The notes beneath the pieces were generated by a model. It did no database searches, had not been told where the DNA came from, and saw nothing but the letters and a program-made list of their open reading frames with translations. From assembly GCA_011051615.1 (NCBI GenBank), contig DRKU01000107.1, positions 1 to 33,196 of the forward strand: 33,196 nt of DNA, read 5' to 3'. Made by a program: the position numbers and the translations under genes. This DNA comes from Gammaproteobacteria bacterium. Its GTDB lineage: Bacteria > Pseudomonadota > Gammaproteobacteria > CAMYNG01. Shown piece after piece: positions 1-11,402 of this stretch (position 1 is its first letter; every line of letters begins with the position of its first letter).

Positions 1-9
1 CCCGCAGGG

Positions 10-57
10 CGCAGGCCAGGGATGGCCTGCGTCAACCGGCACGGGGGAGTGCCGGTT
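10..57. repeat. Twin hairpins with AGGGAT and GGGGGA loops
   Basis: Two perfect adjacent stem-loops lie beyond the tRNA-Leu terminator. The first has 8-bp arms (10-17 with 24-31) closing on the loop AGGGAT. The second has 9-bp arms (34-42 with 49-57) closing on GGGGGA. No coding sequence is seen here. The paired layout resembles the interior of the palindromic element at 32659-32762, but any outer arm would lie outside the window. Function is unknown; they could be part of a dispersed intergenic element. Confidence 0.6.
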
Positions 58-71
58 CGTATCACGCAGGC

Positions 72-99
72 AAAAAAAACCACGGTAAAAACCGTGGTT
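72..99 (-). terminator. Intrinsic terminator after tRNA-Leu
   Basis: On the minus strand a perfect 9-bp stem (arms 78-86 and 91-99, 4-nt loop) is followed by an eight-base T run. It begins 8 nt after the tRNA CCA end, so it probably ends the secG-tRNA-Leu transcript. Confidence 0.9.
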
Positions 100-106
100 C
101 TGTTTA

Positions 107-191
107 TGGTGCCGAAGGCCGGACTCGAACCGGCACGGCTTTCGCCACTACCCCCTCAAGATAGCGTGTCTACCAGTTCCACCACTTCGGC
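107..191 (-). tRNA. leuU: tRNA-Leu(GAG)
   Basis: This 85-nt class II tRNA gene has an encoded CCA end. The 7-bp acceptor stem starts GCCGAAG. The anticodon stem CTATC/GGTAG closes a 7-nt loop with anticodon GAG, which reads CUU/CUC leucine codons. A short variable arm and a normal T arm (GGTTCGAGTCC) follow. It lies 26 bp after secG and before a strong terminator, so it is probably co-transcribed with secG. The secG-tRNA-Leu linkage is common in gammaproteobacteria and often precedes the nuo operon, which would lie off the left edge. Confidence 0.95.
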
Positions 192-217
192 AATATTTCG
201 TTGTCACTCCGGGCCGC

Positions 218-613
218 TCAATCGGCGGTGGGGACGCCTTCCGTCGGCGCCACGCCCGCATCCGTACCCGGTGCAGCCTCGGGGGCCGGGGCTTCAGCCG
301 GTGCCGGTGCTTCGACCGGAACCGTGACCTCGGCGTCCGGGGTCTCCGGGGCAACCGTGTCCACCACGCTCTCGCCACCGGCGAGCTGCTTGGCCAGCAC
401 CGCCAGGCTCAGGCTGGTGACGAAGAACAGGGTCGCCAGTACGGCGGTAACACGGGTAAGAAAATTACCCGAACCCCGCGCACCGAAGACGGTGGCCGAG
501 GCCCCGCTGCCAAAGGCAGCACCCGCATCGGCACCCTTGCCCTGCTGCAACAGCACCAGCCCCACCACGGCAATGGCGAGGATGACATGAAAGACCAGAA
601 TCGTGTTGTACAT
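218..613 (-). CDS. secG: Preprotein translocase subunit SecG
   Basis: SecG is the small auxiliary membrane subunit of the SecYEG channel and aids SecA-driven export across the inner membrane. The 131-aa product starts MYNTILVFHVILAIAVVGLVLLQQGKGAD. It has a first membrane helix at about residues 2-22, the conserved LLQQGKGAD stretch, a Gly/Ser-rich loop, and a second helix at about 52-72. The C-terminal ~50 residues are a low-complexity Pro/Ala/Glu-rich tail, typical in length and composition for proteobacterial SecG. The frame stays open for 94 codons upstream but there overlaps tpiA, so the ATG at 611-613 was chosen. It lies 35 bp after tpiA and 26 bp before tRNA-Leu. Confidence 0.95.
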   Translation of the reverse strand: MYNTILVFHVILAIAVVGLVLLQQGKGADAGAAFGSGASATVFGARGSGNFLTRVTAVLATLFFVTSLSLAVLAKQLAGGESVVDTVAPETPDAEVTVPVEAPAPAEAPAPEAAPGTDAGVAPTEGVPTAD

Positions 614-648
614 CGTGGGTATTGAAACCTGTTCCCGGCCGCGGTGCC

Positions 649-1401
649 TTAGCCCGCTGCCTTGCAAATGGTCAGAAATTCCGCGGCATCGAGGGAGGCG
701 CCACCGATGAGGCCGCCGTCGATATCGGGCTGGGCCAGCAGCTCGGCGGCATTGGTGCCCTTCATACTGCCACCATACTGGATGACCAGGCCTTCCGCCA
801 CGGCGGCATCCTGCGCGGCGATCATGCCACGGATGAAGGCGTGCACCTCCTGGGCCTGCTCGGGGCTGGCGGTCTTGCCGGTACCAATGGCCCACACGGG
901 CTCGTAGGCCACCACGGCGTCGGCCAGCGCACCCACACCTTCGGCATCGAGCACGGCCTGCAACTGGCGTGCTACGACCTTCTCGGTAATGCCGGCTTCG
1001 CGCTCTTCGAGGGTCTCACCCACACACAGGATGGGCGTCATGCCAGCCGCACGCACGCGGGCAAACTTGGCCGCCACCAGGGCATCGTCCTCACCATAGA
1101 GGCTGCGACGCTCCGAGTGGCCGACGATGACGTAGCCACAATTGAAGTCCTGCAGCATGGAAACGGCGATCTCGCCGGTGAAGGCGCCCTTCTCGTGCTC
1201 ACTGACATTCTGCGCGCCCCAGGCCACCGGGCTGCCGACGAGCTGCTCGCTGACCTGCTGGAGATAGACGAAGGGTGCGCACACGGCAACGGAGGCGGTG
1301 TTGACCTCACCAATGCCGTCGAGGATCCCGCCGAGCAGGGCCCGAATACTGTCCCGGGAACCGTTCATCTTCCAGTTACCTGCTACCAGCGACTTGCGCA
1401 T
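649..1401 (-). CDS. tpiA: Triosephosphate isomerase
   Basis: TpiA interconverts dihydroxyacetone phosphate and glyceraldehyde 3-phosphate in cytoplasmic glycolysis and gluconeogenesis. The 250-aa protein is full length for the family. It carries the catalytic residues in their usual motifs: Lys11 in GNWKMNG, His95 in IVGHSERR and Glu167 in AYEPVWAIGTG. The phosphate-binding YGGS and GGAS motifs lie near the C-terminus. The ATG at 1399-1401 has a strong GGAGG 3-4 nt upstream; the frame extends 17 codons further but the extension has no family similarity. It lies between glmM and secG in a tight minus-strand cluster. Confidence 0.97.
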   Translation of the reverse strand: MRKSLVAGNWKMNGSRDSIRALLGGILDGIGEVNTASVAVCAPFVYLQQVSEQLVGSPVAWGAQNVSEHEKGAFTGEIAVSMLQDFNCGYVIVGHSERRSLYGEDDALVAAKFARVRAAGMTPILCVGETLEEREAGITEKVVARQLQAVLDAEGVGALADAVVAYEPVWAIGTGKTASPEQAQEVHAFIRGMIAAQDAAVAEGLVIQYGGSMKGTNAAELLAQPDIDGGLIGGASLDAAEFLTICKAAG

Positions 1402-1523
1402 GTTTCCTCCAAGAATGTCCTGCGGTGACAAAGCGCGAAAGGGTAGCGCCATCAGGCCAATAAATCAATCGTGACGGGCCCGCCACGGGCGATTTCGGCG
1501 CCTCAAGCTACGGAAAAAACGGG

Positions 1524-1543
1524 AAAAACGCCCCTCAGGCGCT
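1524..1543 (-). terminator. Possible weak terminator at the end of glmM
   Basis: A 6-bp stem (538-543 region pairing with 1527-1532, including G-T pairs) overlaps the glmM stop codon and is followed by a five-T run on the minus strand. It is weak. It may reduce read-through into tpiA, or it may have no role. Confidence 0.4.
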
Positions 1544-2875
1544 GACGGCGTCCTGAACCACGCCGGCCAGTTGCTCGGCCAGTTTGCGGACCTGGTGGCC
1601 GTCTCGGCCCTCGACCATGACGCGAATGAGGGGCTCGGTCCCCGAGGGCCGCAACAGCACGCGGCCGGAGCCGTTGAGTTCGGCCTCGGCGTCGCGCACC
1701 GCGCTCTGGATGGCCTCGGAACTGCCGGGGTCGAAACGGGAGGCGAGACGCACATTGACCATGTGCTGGGGATATTTCTGCATGTCCTGGCGCAGCTCAT
1801 GGAGATCCTTGCCGCTGGTGACCATGGCCGAGAGTACCTGCAGACCCGAGACGATCCCGTCACCGGTGCTGGTGCGATCCAGGCAGATGATGTGCCCGGA
1901 GGATTCGCCACCGAGGTACCACTGCTCCCGCAGCAGCTTCTCCATCACGTAGCGGTCACCCACTTTCGCCCGCGCAAAGGGAATGTCGTGCCCGGCGAAG
2001 GCATGCTCCAGCCCGAGGTTGGTCATCTGCGTACCCACCACGCCGCCTTCGAGGGTACCGTTGCGCTGGCGGTCCATGGCAATGATATACAGCAGTTCGT
2101 CGCCATCCACCTCGTGACCATGACGATCGACCATGATGACGCGGTCGCCGTCACCATCGAAGGCGATCCCCACGTCGGCGCCGCGGGCGATCACTTCCGC
2201 ACGCAAGGCCTTGATATTGGTCGAACCCACGCCCTCGTTGATATTGACGCCGTCGGGTTCGGTCCCCAGCGTGGAGATATCGGCACCCAGTTCGCTGAAC
2301 ACCGCCGGCGCCACGTGGTAGGTGGCGCCATGACCGCAGTCCACCACCATGCGCAGGCCGGACAGGTTGACCCGGTGCGGAATGGTGCTCTTGCAGAATT
2401 CGATATAACGCCCGGGCGCATCCACCACGCGCACCGCCTTGCCCAGGTGGGCCGAGTCGTTGCACATCATGTCGCGATCCAGCTCGGCCTCGATGGCCAG
2501 CTCGATGTCGTCGGCAAGCTTGGTGCCTTCGGCGGAAAAGAACTTGATGCCATTGTCATAGTAGGGATTGTGCGAGGCGCTGATGACGATGCCCGCCTGG
2601 GCATGCAGGGTGCGCGTCAGGTAGGCGATGGCCGGAGTCGGCATGGGACCGAGCAGGTGAATATCCACGCCCGCGGCGGACAGGCCCGCTTCCAGTGCCG
2701 ATTCGAACATGTAGCCGGAGATACGCGTGTCCTTGCCGATGAGCACCCGGCTGTTGCCCTCGTTGGCCAGTACGCGACCCACCGCCCAGCCCAGCTTGAG
2801 CACGAAGTCCGGGGTAATGGGTGCTTCCCCCACCTTGCCGCGAATGCCGTCGGTACCAAAATATTTACGCGTCAT
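1535..2875 (-). CDS. glmM: Phosphoglucosamine mutase
   Basis: GlmM converts glucosamine 6-phosphate to glucosamine 1-phosphate for UDP-GlcNAc synthesis, feeding peptidoglycan and LPS. The 446-aa protein has the four phosphohexomutase domains. The phosphorylated serine is Ser101 in [13 protein letters not shown]. The metal-binding loop is FDGDGDR, the sugar-binding loop is GGESSGH, and the C-terminal phosphate-binding loop is [15 protein letters not shown]. The N-terminal [13 protein letters not shown] is diagnostic of GlmM. It overlaps folP by 11 bp, the classic folP-glmM coupling, so the two are probably translated together. Confidence 0.97.
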   Translation of the reverse strand: MTRKYFGTDGIRGKVGEAPITPDFVLKLGWAVGRVLANEGNSRVLIGKDTRISGYMFESALEAGLSAAGVDIHLLGPMPTPAIAYLTRTLHAQAGIVISASHNPYYDNGIKFFSAEGTKLADDIELAIEAELDRDMMCNDSAHLGKAVRVVDAPGRYIEFCKSTIPHRVNLSGLRMVVDCGHGATYHVAPAVFSELGADISTLGTEPDGVNINEGVGSTNIKALRAEVIARGADVGIAFDGDGDRVIMVDRHGHEVDGDELLYIIAMDRQRNGTLEGGVVGTQMTNLGLEHAFAGHDIPFARAKVGDRYVMEKLLREQWYLGGESSGHIICLDRTSTGDGIVSGLQVLSAMVTSGKDLHELRQDMQKYPQHMVNVRLASRFDPGSSEAIQSAVRDAEAELNGSGRVLLRPSGTEPLIRVMVEGRDGHQVRKLAEQLAGVVQDAVSA

Positions 2876-3779
2876 TATGCTGTTCTCTGTTTTCCTGCGG
2901 TGCCCTTCTCCCGGCCGCCAGCGCCTGGCAGACCTTCACCACATCCACGGTCGCCGCCACATCATGCACGCGCAGAATGCGCGCCCCCTTCTCCAGTGCC
3001 AGCGCCGCCAGTGCCAGGCTGCCGTAGAGGCGCTCATCGGCCGTCCTGTCGAGGATTGTACCAAGCATGGACTTGCGTGAAACGCCCACCAGAACGGCTA
3101 AGCCCATGCGGCTAAACGCCGGTAAGCCGCGAAACAGGGCCAGGTTCTGCTCGAGATTCTTGCCGAAGCCGAAGCCGGGATCGATGATCAGGTCCGCCTG
3201 CGGGATCCCCGCTTCACGACAGGCCGCCACACGCTCCTGCAGGAAGGCCATGACCTCCGCGCATACATCAGTATAGACCGGTGCCTCCTGCATGGTACGC
3301 GGCTCACCGCGCATGTGCATGAGACACACCGGCACACCGGCAGCACGTGCCACGGCCAGCGCACCGTCGGCACGCAGCGCGTTCACGTCGTTGATCATGT
3401 CGGCACCGGCGGCGACCGCGGCACGCATGACACCGGCCTTGCTGGTATCGATGGAAAGTGGAATATCGAGTCGTGCCCGCAACGCCTCGATAACCGGGAT
3501 CACGCGCGCCAGTTCATCGGCCTCGCTGACTGCCGTGGCGCCAGGGCGCGTGGACTCACCACCGATATCGATGATGTCGGCCCCCTCGGCGGCCATCTGC
3601 TCGGCGTGACGCACGGCGGCATCGAGGGCGGTATAGCGGCCACCATCGGAAAACGAGTCCGGCGTGACATTGAGAATGCCCATCACCAGCGGACGCGTGT
3701 CGTGCAGGGCACGGCGCAGTCGCGCGGTGGAAGCACGCCCATGCGGATTCGAAACTTCGGAATTGCCTGCGCTGTTCAT
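2865..3779 (-). CDS. folP: Dihydropteroate synthase
   Basis: FolP condenses p-aminobenzoate with dihydropterin pyrophosphate in folate synthesis and is the sulfonamide target. The 304-aa TIM-barrel protein has the pterin-site motifs [16 protein letters not shown] and [12 protein letters not shown], then [32 protein letters not shown] and the C-terminal RVHDV. I chose the ATG at 3777-3779. A GTG 27 bp upstream would put the start inside a GC-rich hairpin and add residues with no family similarity. It lies 69 bp after ftsH and overlaps glmM by 11 bp. Confidence 0.95.
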   Translation of the reverse strand: MNSAGNSEVSNPHGRASTARLRRALHDTRPLVMGILNVTPDSFSDGGRYTALDAAVRHAEQMAAEGADIIDIGGESTRPGATAVSEADELARVIPVIEALRARLDIPLSIDTSKAGVMRAAVAAGADMINDVNALRADGALAVARAAGVPVCLMHMRGEPRTMQEAPVYTDVCAEVMAFLQERVAACREAGIPQADLIIDPGFGFGKNLEQNLALFRGLPAFSRMGLAVLVGVSRKSMLGTILDRTADERLYGSLALAALALEKGARILRVHDVAATVDVVKVCQALAAGRRAPQENREQHNDA

Positions 3780-3800
3780 ACGAATGCGGGTCCGTAAACG

Positions 3801-3826
3801 ACACACCCCGCTGCCGCGGGGTGTGT
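3801..3826 (-). terminator. GC-rich hairpin between ftsH and folP
   Basis: A perfect 11-bp stem (3801-3811 with 3816-3826) with a TGCC-type loop starts 22 nt after the ftsH stop. No T run follows on the minus strand (only GTTT). It may be a partial terminator or an mRNA 3'-end stabiliser rather than a clean intrinsic terminator. Confidence 0.5.
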
Positions 3827-3848
3827 CGGATCATGATCTGTCAGATGT

Positions 3849-5813
3849 TCAGTGCTCGCCGGCCGGATCGCCCAGTGGTCCCTTGCCTTCATCGCTCACC
3901 TTGTCCTTGTCCTTGTCCTTGTCCTTGTCCTTGTCTTCGGCCCTGTCACCGGAATCACTGCCGCCACCGCTGCCTGGGGGGATATCGTTCCAGGCGGCAG
4001 GCGGCTGCGGTTCCTTGCCGGCCATGATGTCGGCAATCTGATCCTTGTCGATGGTTTCGTACTTCATCAACGCGCCAGCCATGGCATGCAGCTTGTCGAT
4101 GTTGTCCTCGAGGATCTGCCGGGCACGTTTGTAATTGCGATCGACGATGGCGCGTACTTCCTCATCAATGATGTGCGCCGTCTCATCGGAGACATTCTTG
4201 TGCTGGGTCACCGAATGACCGAGAAAGACCTCGCCCTCCTCCTCGCTGTAGGTCAGCGGACCAAGGCGCTCGGACAGCCCCCACTTGGTAACCATGTTGC
4301 GCGCCAGCTCGGTAGTACGCTGGATATCGTTGGAGGCCCCGGTGGTGACCTTGTCCTTGCCAAAGATCAGCTCCTCGGCAATACGCCCGCCGAACAGGCT
4401 GCAAATGGAACTCTCCAGCCGTTCCTTGCTGAAACTGTAGCGATCTTCCTCGGGCAGGAACATGGTCACGCCCAGCGCACGACCACGCGGGATGATGGTG
4501 ACCTTGTAGACCATGTCGTGCGAGGGCACACTCAGGCCGACAATGGCATGGCCCGCCTCGTGATAGGCGGTGAGGCGTTTTTCCTCCTCGCTCATGACCA
4601 TGGACTTGCGTTCGGCGCCCATCATGATCTTGTCCTTGGCCTTCTCGAAGTCCTCCATGTCCACCGTGCGCTTGTTGGCGCGCGCAGCAAACAGGGCCGC
4701 CTCGTTGACCAGATTGGCCAGATCGGCGCCCGAGAAACCGGGCGTGCCACGGGCGATATAGATGGGTTCCACGTCGCTGCCCAGCGGCACCTTGCGCATG
4801 TGTACCTTGAGGATCTGTTCGCGGCCACGCAGGTCGGGCAGCGGCACCACTACCTGGCGGTCGAAACGGCCCGGGCGCAGCAGGGCCGGGTCGAGAACGT
4901 CGGGGCGGTTGGTGGCGGCGATGACGATGACGCCCTCGTTGCCTTCGAAGCCGTCCATCTCCACCAGCAACTGGTTGAGGGTCTGTTCACGTTCGTCGTG
5001 CCCGCCACCGAGACCGGCACCGCGATGGCGACCGACGGCATCGATTTCATCGATGAAGATGATGCAGGGGGCATGCTTCTTGGCCTGTTCGAACATATCG
5101 CGCACGCGCGAGGCGCCGACACCGACGAACATCTCGACGAAGTCGGAACCGGAAATGGTGAAGAACGGCACCTTGGCCTCGCCGGCAATGGCCTTGGCAA
5201 GCAGGGTCTTGCCGGTACCGGGCGGGCCGACGAGCAGCACACCGCGCGGGATCTTGCCGCCCAGTTTCTGGAACTTGCCCGGGTCGCGCAGGAATTCCAC
5301 CAGTTCGGCGACTTCTTCCTTGGCCTCCTCGACGCCGGCCACGTCGCTGAAAGTCACACGCACCTGGTCTTCGCTGAGCAGGCGCGCACGGCTCTTGCCG
5401 AAGGACAGCGCGCCACGCCCGCCACCGCCGCCCTGCATCTGCCGCATGAAGAAGATCCACACACCGATGATCAACAGGAAGGGGAACAGGCTGGAGATGA
5501 GCGGCCACAGGAAGGACTGCTCCACCGGCCGAGCCTTGATTTCCACGCCGGCCTTGCGCAGCTCGCCGATGAGCACGGTATTGTCAGTCTCGGGACTGTA
5601 GGTCGAATAGCGGGATCCGTCCTTGAGCGTGCCGGTGATGATCTTCTCCTGCAGGACCACATCCGATACCTGCCGCTGGTCGACAAGCTGAAGGAACTGG
5701 GAGTAGCTGATCTCGCTACTGTCCACCGCATGCCGACTCAGGTTCTGGAAAACCATCATCAGGATGATCGCGATGATCACCCACAAAAGTACATTTTTTG
5801 CCAAGTCGCTCAA
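3849..5813 (-). CDS. ftsH: ATP-dependent zinc metalloprotease FtsH
   Basis: FtsH is the essential inner-membrane AAA+ protease that degrades misfolded membrane proteins and, in E. coli, sigma-32 and LpxC. The 654-aa product has a first membrane helix at about residues 7-22, a periplasmic segment, and a second helix at about 102-122. The AAA domain has Walker A GPPGTGKT (196-203), Walker [10 protein letters not shown] (251-259), pore loop FVGVG (229-233) and arginine fingers in RPGRFDR. The zinc-protease motif is HEAGH (418-422). The C-terminus carries an unusual run of alternating Asp-Lys encoded by a hexanucleotide repeat. rlmE lies 105 bp upstream, the usual FtsJ-FtsH pairing. Confidence 0.98.
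   Translation of the reverse strand: MSDLAKNVLLWVIIAIILMMVFQNLSRHAVDSSEISYSQFLQLVDQRQVSDVVLQEKIITGTLKDGSRYSTYSPETDNTVLIGELRKAGVEIKARPVEQSFLWPLISSLFPFLLIIGVWIFFMRQMQGGGGGRGALSFGKSRARLLSEDQVRVTFSDVAGVEEAKEEVAELVEFLRDPGKFQKLGGKIPRGVLLVGPPGTGKTLLAKAIAGEAKVPFFTISGSDFVEMFVGVGASRVRDMFEQAKKHAPCIIFIDEIDAVGRHRGAGLGGGHDEREQTLNQLLVEMDGFEGNEGVIVIAATNRPDVLDPALLRPGRFDRQVVVPLPDLRGREQILKVHMRKVPLGSDVEPIYIARGTPGFSGADLANLVNEAALFAARANKRTVDMEDFEKAKDKIMMGAERKSMVMSEEEKRLTAYHEAGHAIVGLSVPSHDMVYKVTIIPRGRALGVTMFLPEEDRYSFSKERLESSICSLFGGRIAEELIFGKDKVTTGASNDIQRTTELARNMVTKWGLSERLGPLTYSEEEGEVFLGHSVTQHKNVSDETAHIIDEEVRAIVDRNYKRARQILEDNIDKLHAMAGALMKYETIDKDQIADIMAGKEPQPPAAWNDIPPGSGGGSDSGDRAEDKDKDKDKDKDKVSDEGKGPLGDPAGEH
3901..3936. 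repeat. Hexanucleotide tandem repeat inside ftsH
   Basis: Five perfect copies of TTGTCC (3901-3930) are followed by one variant TTGTCT (3931-3936). On the minus strand they encode a [10 protein letters not shown]-type acidic/basic run in the FtsH tail, after the conserved domains. Because the unit is 6 bp, copy-number change would alter tail length without a frameshift. Confidence 0.9.
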
Positions 5814-5867
5814 CCTCTTGAACCCGCCTGTCAGTCCGGCCGGACTGCCCGGCCGGGATGTCCATAT

Positions 5868-5888
5868 TATTCGACCAATATTCGACCA
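5868..5888. promoter_or_regulatory. Tandem 10-bp direct repeat upstream of ftsH
   Basis: The 10-mer TATTCGACCA occurs at 5868-5877 and again at 5879-5888, an 11-bp period close to one helical turn. It lies 55-75 bp upstream of the ftsH start, next to a minus-strand TAATAT (5864-5869) that could serve as a -10. A repeated site on one DNA face suits an operator, but no regulator is recognised. Confidence 0.4.
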
Positions 5889-5918
5889 GTGTTCGCTTAG
5901 AACCCTTCTACAAGCCTA

Positions 5919-6545
5919 CTATACCCCGCCTCGATAGTCCCGTGCCAGCAGGTACTGTTCCGTCGATCGCGGCCGCGAGGCCTGCGGTTTACGGGTGATC
6001 AGCTTGCCAAAAGCCCCCTTACAGCGGGCCCGGAAATCGTCGATGCCCTCGCCCTGAAAGACCTTGGTGAGAAAATCCCCGCCCGGGCGCAACACCCGTT
6101 CCGCCAGATCCAGCGCCAGTTCGGCCAGATACATGGCGCGTGGCTGATCCACAACACGGTTACCACTTAGATTGGGGGCCATATCCGACAACACAAGGTC
6201 CACGCGCGAATCTCCCAGCAGGGCCAGCAGGTCGTCCAGGGCCGCCTGCTCGGTGAAATCCCCCTCCAGCACCTCCACGCCGGCGATGCTGTCCATGGGC
6301 AGGATATCCAGCGCAATGACCCGCCCGCGGCCATTGAGCCGCTTTGCCGCATACTGGGACCAGCCCCCGGGAGCGGCGCCCAGGTCGACGATGGTCATGC
6401 CCGGGCGGATGAGGCGGTCGCGCTCGTCGATTTCCTGGAGCTTGTACACCGCCCGCGAGCGATAGCCCTCCTTCTGGGCGCGCTTGACCCAGGCATCGTC
6501 GAAATGTTCGCGCAACCAGCGGTGGCTACTCTTTGATCGTCCCAT
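5919..6545 (-). CDS. rlmE: 23S rRNA 2'-O-ribose methyltransferase RlmE (FtsJ/RrmJ)
   Basis: RlmE methylates the 2'-OH of U2552 in the A loop of 23S rRNA during late 50S assembly and is heat-shock linked in E. coli. The 208-aa protein has the SAM-binding [13 protein letters not shown] (53-65) and the catalytic tetrad Lys35, Asp121 (SDMAPN), Lys161 (LTKVFQG) and Glu196 (STEQYL). Length and N-terminus ([15 protein letters not shown]) match the family. It is upstream of ftsH on the same strand and divergent from yhbY across a 362-bp spacer. Confidence 0.97.
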   Translation of the reverse strand: MGRSKSSHRWLREHFDDAWVKRAQKEGYRSRAVYKLQEIDERDRLIRPGMTIVDLGAAPGGWSQYAAKRLNGRGRVIALDILPMDSIAGVEVLEGDFTEQAALDDLLALLGDSRVDLVLSDMAPNLSGNRVVDQPRAMYLAELALDLAERVLRPGGDFLTKVFQGEGIDDFRARCKGAFGKLITRKPQASRPRSTEQYLLARDYRGGV

Positions 6546-6654
6546 GGTTCTGTCTCTTGCCAGAGGTTATCGGTTACCGATGAGAAGAGTTTACCCGGCC
6601 CGATGACGTGTTCCGAGCAGCCTTTCATCCAGGCAGCTCACTATGAACCGGTAA

Positions 6655-6740
6655 GCTACTGTCGGCATCCCTTCGGCAGCACCGTTGGCCGCAGGGATGC
6701 CGGTTTTTGCGTGTCCTGACGAAGGGATGCCGACAGTAGC
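6655..6740. repeat. Perfect 21-bp inverted repeat with a competing inner hairpin
   Basis: This occupies the rlmE-yhbY spacer (6546-6907). Arms 6655-6675 and 6720-6740 are perfectly complementary over 21 bp. The left arm can instead pair with an inner copy: GGCATCCCT at 6664-6672 with AGGGATGCC at 6693-6701, followed by GGTTTTT. That alternative is a terminator-like hairpin on the plus strand. The interior contains CCGCAGGGATG and GCGTGTCC, both also found inside the palindrome at 32659-32762. The rest of the spacer shows no gene; promoters for rlmE and yhbY must lie there but I could not place them reliably. Confidence 0.8.
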
Positions 6741-6907
6741 CCGGTTACCAGGATTTTCACTCAGGCAAAATCGAGTTCAGGCCGGAAGGCTGCTCGGAAC
6801 GCCTCATCGGGCAATCATCCGCTCGGACAGGTGACGCGGCCCGCCGGTCCGGGTACACTGCGCGCGCCGACCACTGCCGATAGACCCGATACCTGCATCA
6901 TTTGCCC

Positions 6908-7204
6908 ATGCCCCTGTCCAGTTCGCAACGCAAATTCCTGCGCGCTCGCGCCCATGCCCTCAGGCCGGTGGTGATCATCGGCGCCAACGGGCTGCACGAG
7001 GCCGTACTGGCGGAGATCGGTCAGGCCCTGGCCCACCATGAACTCATCAAGGTGCGTTTCAACTGTGGCGACCGGGATGAACGCCAGGCCATGCAGGAGA
7101 CGGTGCGGGACCAGTGCCGGGCGGAGCTGGTCCAGACCATCGGCCATATCGGGGTGTTCTATCGCCGCGCCGAGAAACCACGCATCACCCTGCCCCGCCG
7201 CTGA
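6908..7204 (+). CDS. yhbY: YhbY-family CRM-domain RNA-binding protein
   Basis: This 98-aa protein is a single CRM domain, associated in bacteria with pre-50S ribosomal particles. The pattern MPLSSSQRKFLRARAHALRPVVIIGANGLHEAVLAEIGQALAHHELIKVRF contains the CRM-typical glycine turn (here GANG) and the HELIKVR strand. The C-terminal half ends VQTIGHIGVFYRRAEKPRITLPRR, as in YhbY. The ATG at 6908 is preferred over an in-frame TTG two codons earlier. It converges with the DUF4149 gene, leaving 22 bp between stops. Other bacteria often place yhbY next to rlmE or greA, as here. Confidence 0.92.
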   Translation: MPLSSSQRKFLRARAHALRPVVIIGANGLHEAVLAEIGQALAHHELIKVRFNCGDRDERQAMQETVRDQCRAELVQTIGHIGVFYRRAEKPRITLPRR

Positions 7205-7226
7205 AACACCGGCGGCACCCAGTCGC

Positions 7227-7676
7227 TCAGGGCAGCTCGGCCGCCCGCAGGCCGGCCACCACCAGTGTCAGGCCGGCAAGGCTGTTGAACAGAAACAGGA
7301 TCGATGCGACCCCGTGCAGGCGCCCGAAACTGGTAGCGTGCTCACCGTCCAGCCCCGCGGCCTTGAGTTCGGCCATCATGGGCTGGAGCACGAACTGGCC
7401 CACCAGCACCACCGCCAGCATGGCGACCAGCAGCCAGAAACGCCACGCACGCAGCACCTCGACACCCAGTGCCGACCACTGGCCGCTGAGGAGCAGCACC
7501 GCACACACCAGGCCGATATAACTCATGATGGTGAACATCTGCCCGGCGAGATTGCCGGCCAGCATGCGGTCGTCGAGGGTCCTGAACAGCACCGGTGCCA
7601 CCACGTAGCCGACGATCCACATGCCACCGACCCACAGGGTCAGGGCGATCTGCTCGCCGATGAGGAGGGATTTCAT
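7227..7676 (-). CDS. DUF4149-domain membrane protein
   Basis: This is a 149-aa integral membrane protein with four predicted helices, at about residues 10-32, 50-68, 80-98 and 124-146. Its start MKSLLIGEQIALTLWVGGMWIVGYVVAPVLF and its HGVASILFLFNSLAGLTLV segment resemble the DUF4149 family. No function is established for that family. It is 10 bp downstream of greA in the carAB-greA transcript, a placement I recall from other gammaproteobacteria. It may be co-expressed with greA; no enzymatic motif is visible. Confidence 0.8.
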   Translation of the reverse strand: MKSLLIGEQIALTLWVGGMWIVGYVVAPVLFRTLDDRMLAGNLAGQMFTIMSYIGLVCAVLLLSGQWSALGVEVLRAWRFWLLVAMLAVVLVGQFVLQPMMAELKAAGLDGEHATSFGRLHGVASILFLFNSLAGLTLVVAGLRAAELP

Positions 7677-7686
7677 CGCTGCGCGC

Positions 7687-8159
7687 TCAGATGTACTTCA
7701 CCGCGAGGATCTCGAACTCCTTCACCCCGCCCGGTGTCTTGACCGTGGCGATGTCACCCTCGCGCTTGCCGATGAGGGCGCGCGCAATGGGCGAGTTGAC
7801 CGACAGCAGGCCGGCCTTGATGTCGGCCTCGTCCTCACCGACGATCTGGTAGGTAACCTCGTCGCCGGTCTCCTCGTCGGCCAACTCCACCGTCGCGCCA
7901 AAAATGATCTTGCCACCAGCATCGAGCCTGGTGACATCGATGATCTCGGCGTTGCTCAGCTTGGCCTCGATGTCCTGAATACGGCCCTCGATAAAGCTCT
8001 GCTGTTCACGCGCGGCATGGTACTCGGCATTCTCCTTGAGATCGCCGTGCTCGCGCGCCTCGGCAATGGCCTTGATGACCTTTGGCCGGGCCACGGACTT
8101 GAGTTCCCTGAGTTCCTCGCGCAGCTTGTCGGCGCCACGCTGGGTCAACGGTACCTTGC

Positions 8160-8163
<4 letters not shown>
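7687..8163 (-). CDS. greA: Transcription elongation factor GreA
   Basis: GreA enters the RNA polymerase secondary channel and stimulates cleavage of backtracked RNA. The 158-aa length is canonical. The N-terminal coiled coil starts [51 protein letters not shown] and carries the acidic D-E tip ([12 protein letters not shown]). The C-terminal FKBP-like domain includes [15 protein letters not shown]. The start ATG overlaps the carB stop (ATGA, 4 bp), indicating translational coupling with carB. Confidence 0.97.
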
Positions 8164-11381
<3,218 letters not shown>

Positions 11382-11402
11382 GGAGTCTAACTGCGTCCTG
11401 GT

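Noticed and set aside
614-895. N-terminal extension of the secG frame
   Set aside because: The extra 94 codons overlap tpiA and have no membrane or SecG character; the ATG at 613 gives the standard start.
3901-3936. Short tandem repeats as a CRISPR array
   Set aside because: The unit is 6 bp with no spacers, and it encodes part of FtsH. No CRISPR-like repeats or cas genes were seen anywhere in the window.
3852-5900. A 682-codon open frame on the plus strand opposite ftsH
   Set aside because: It is the antisense of a well-supported FtsH with every catalytic motif. High GC content keeps the opposite frame open; no family motif is seen in it.
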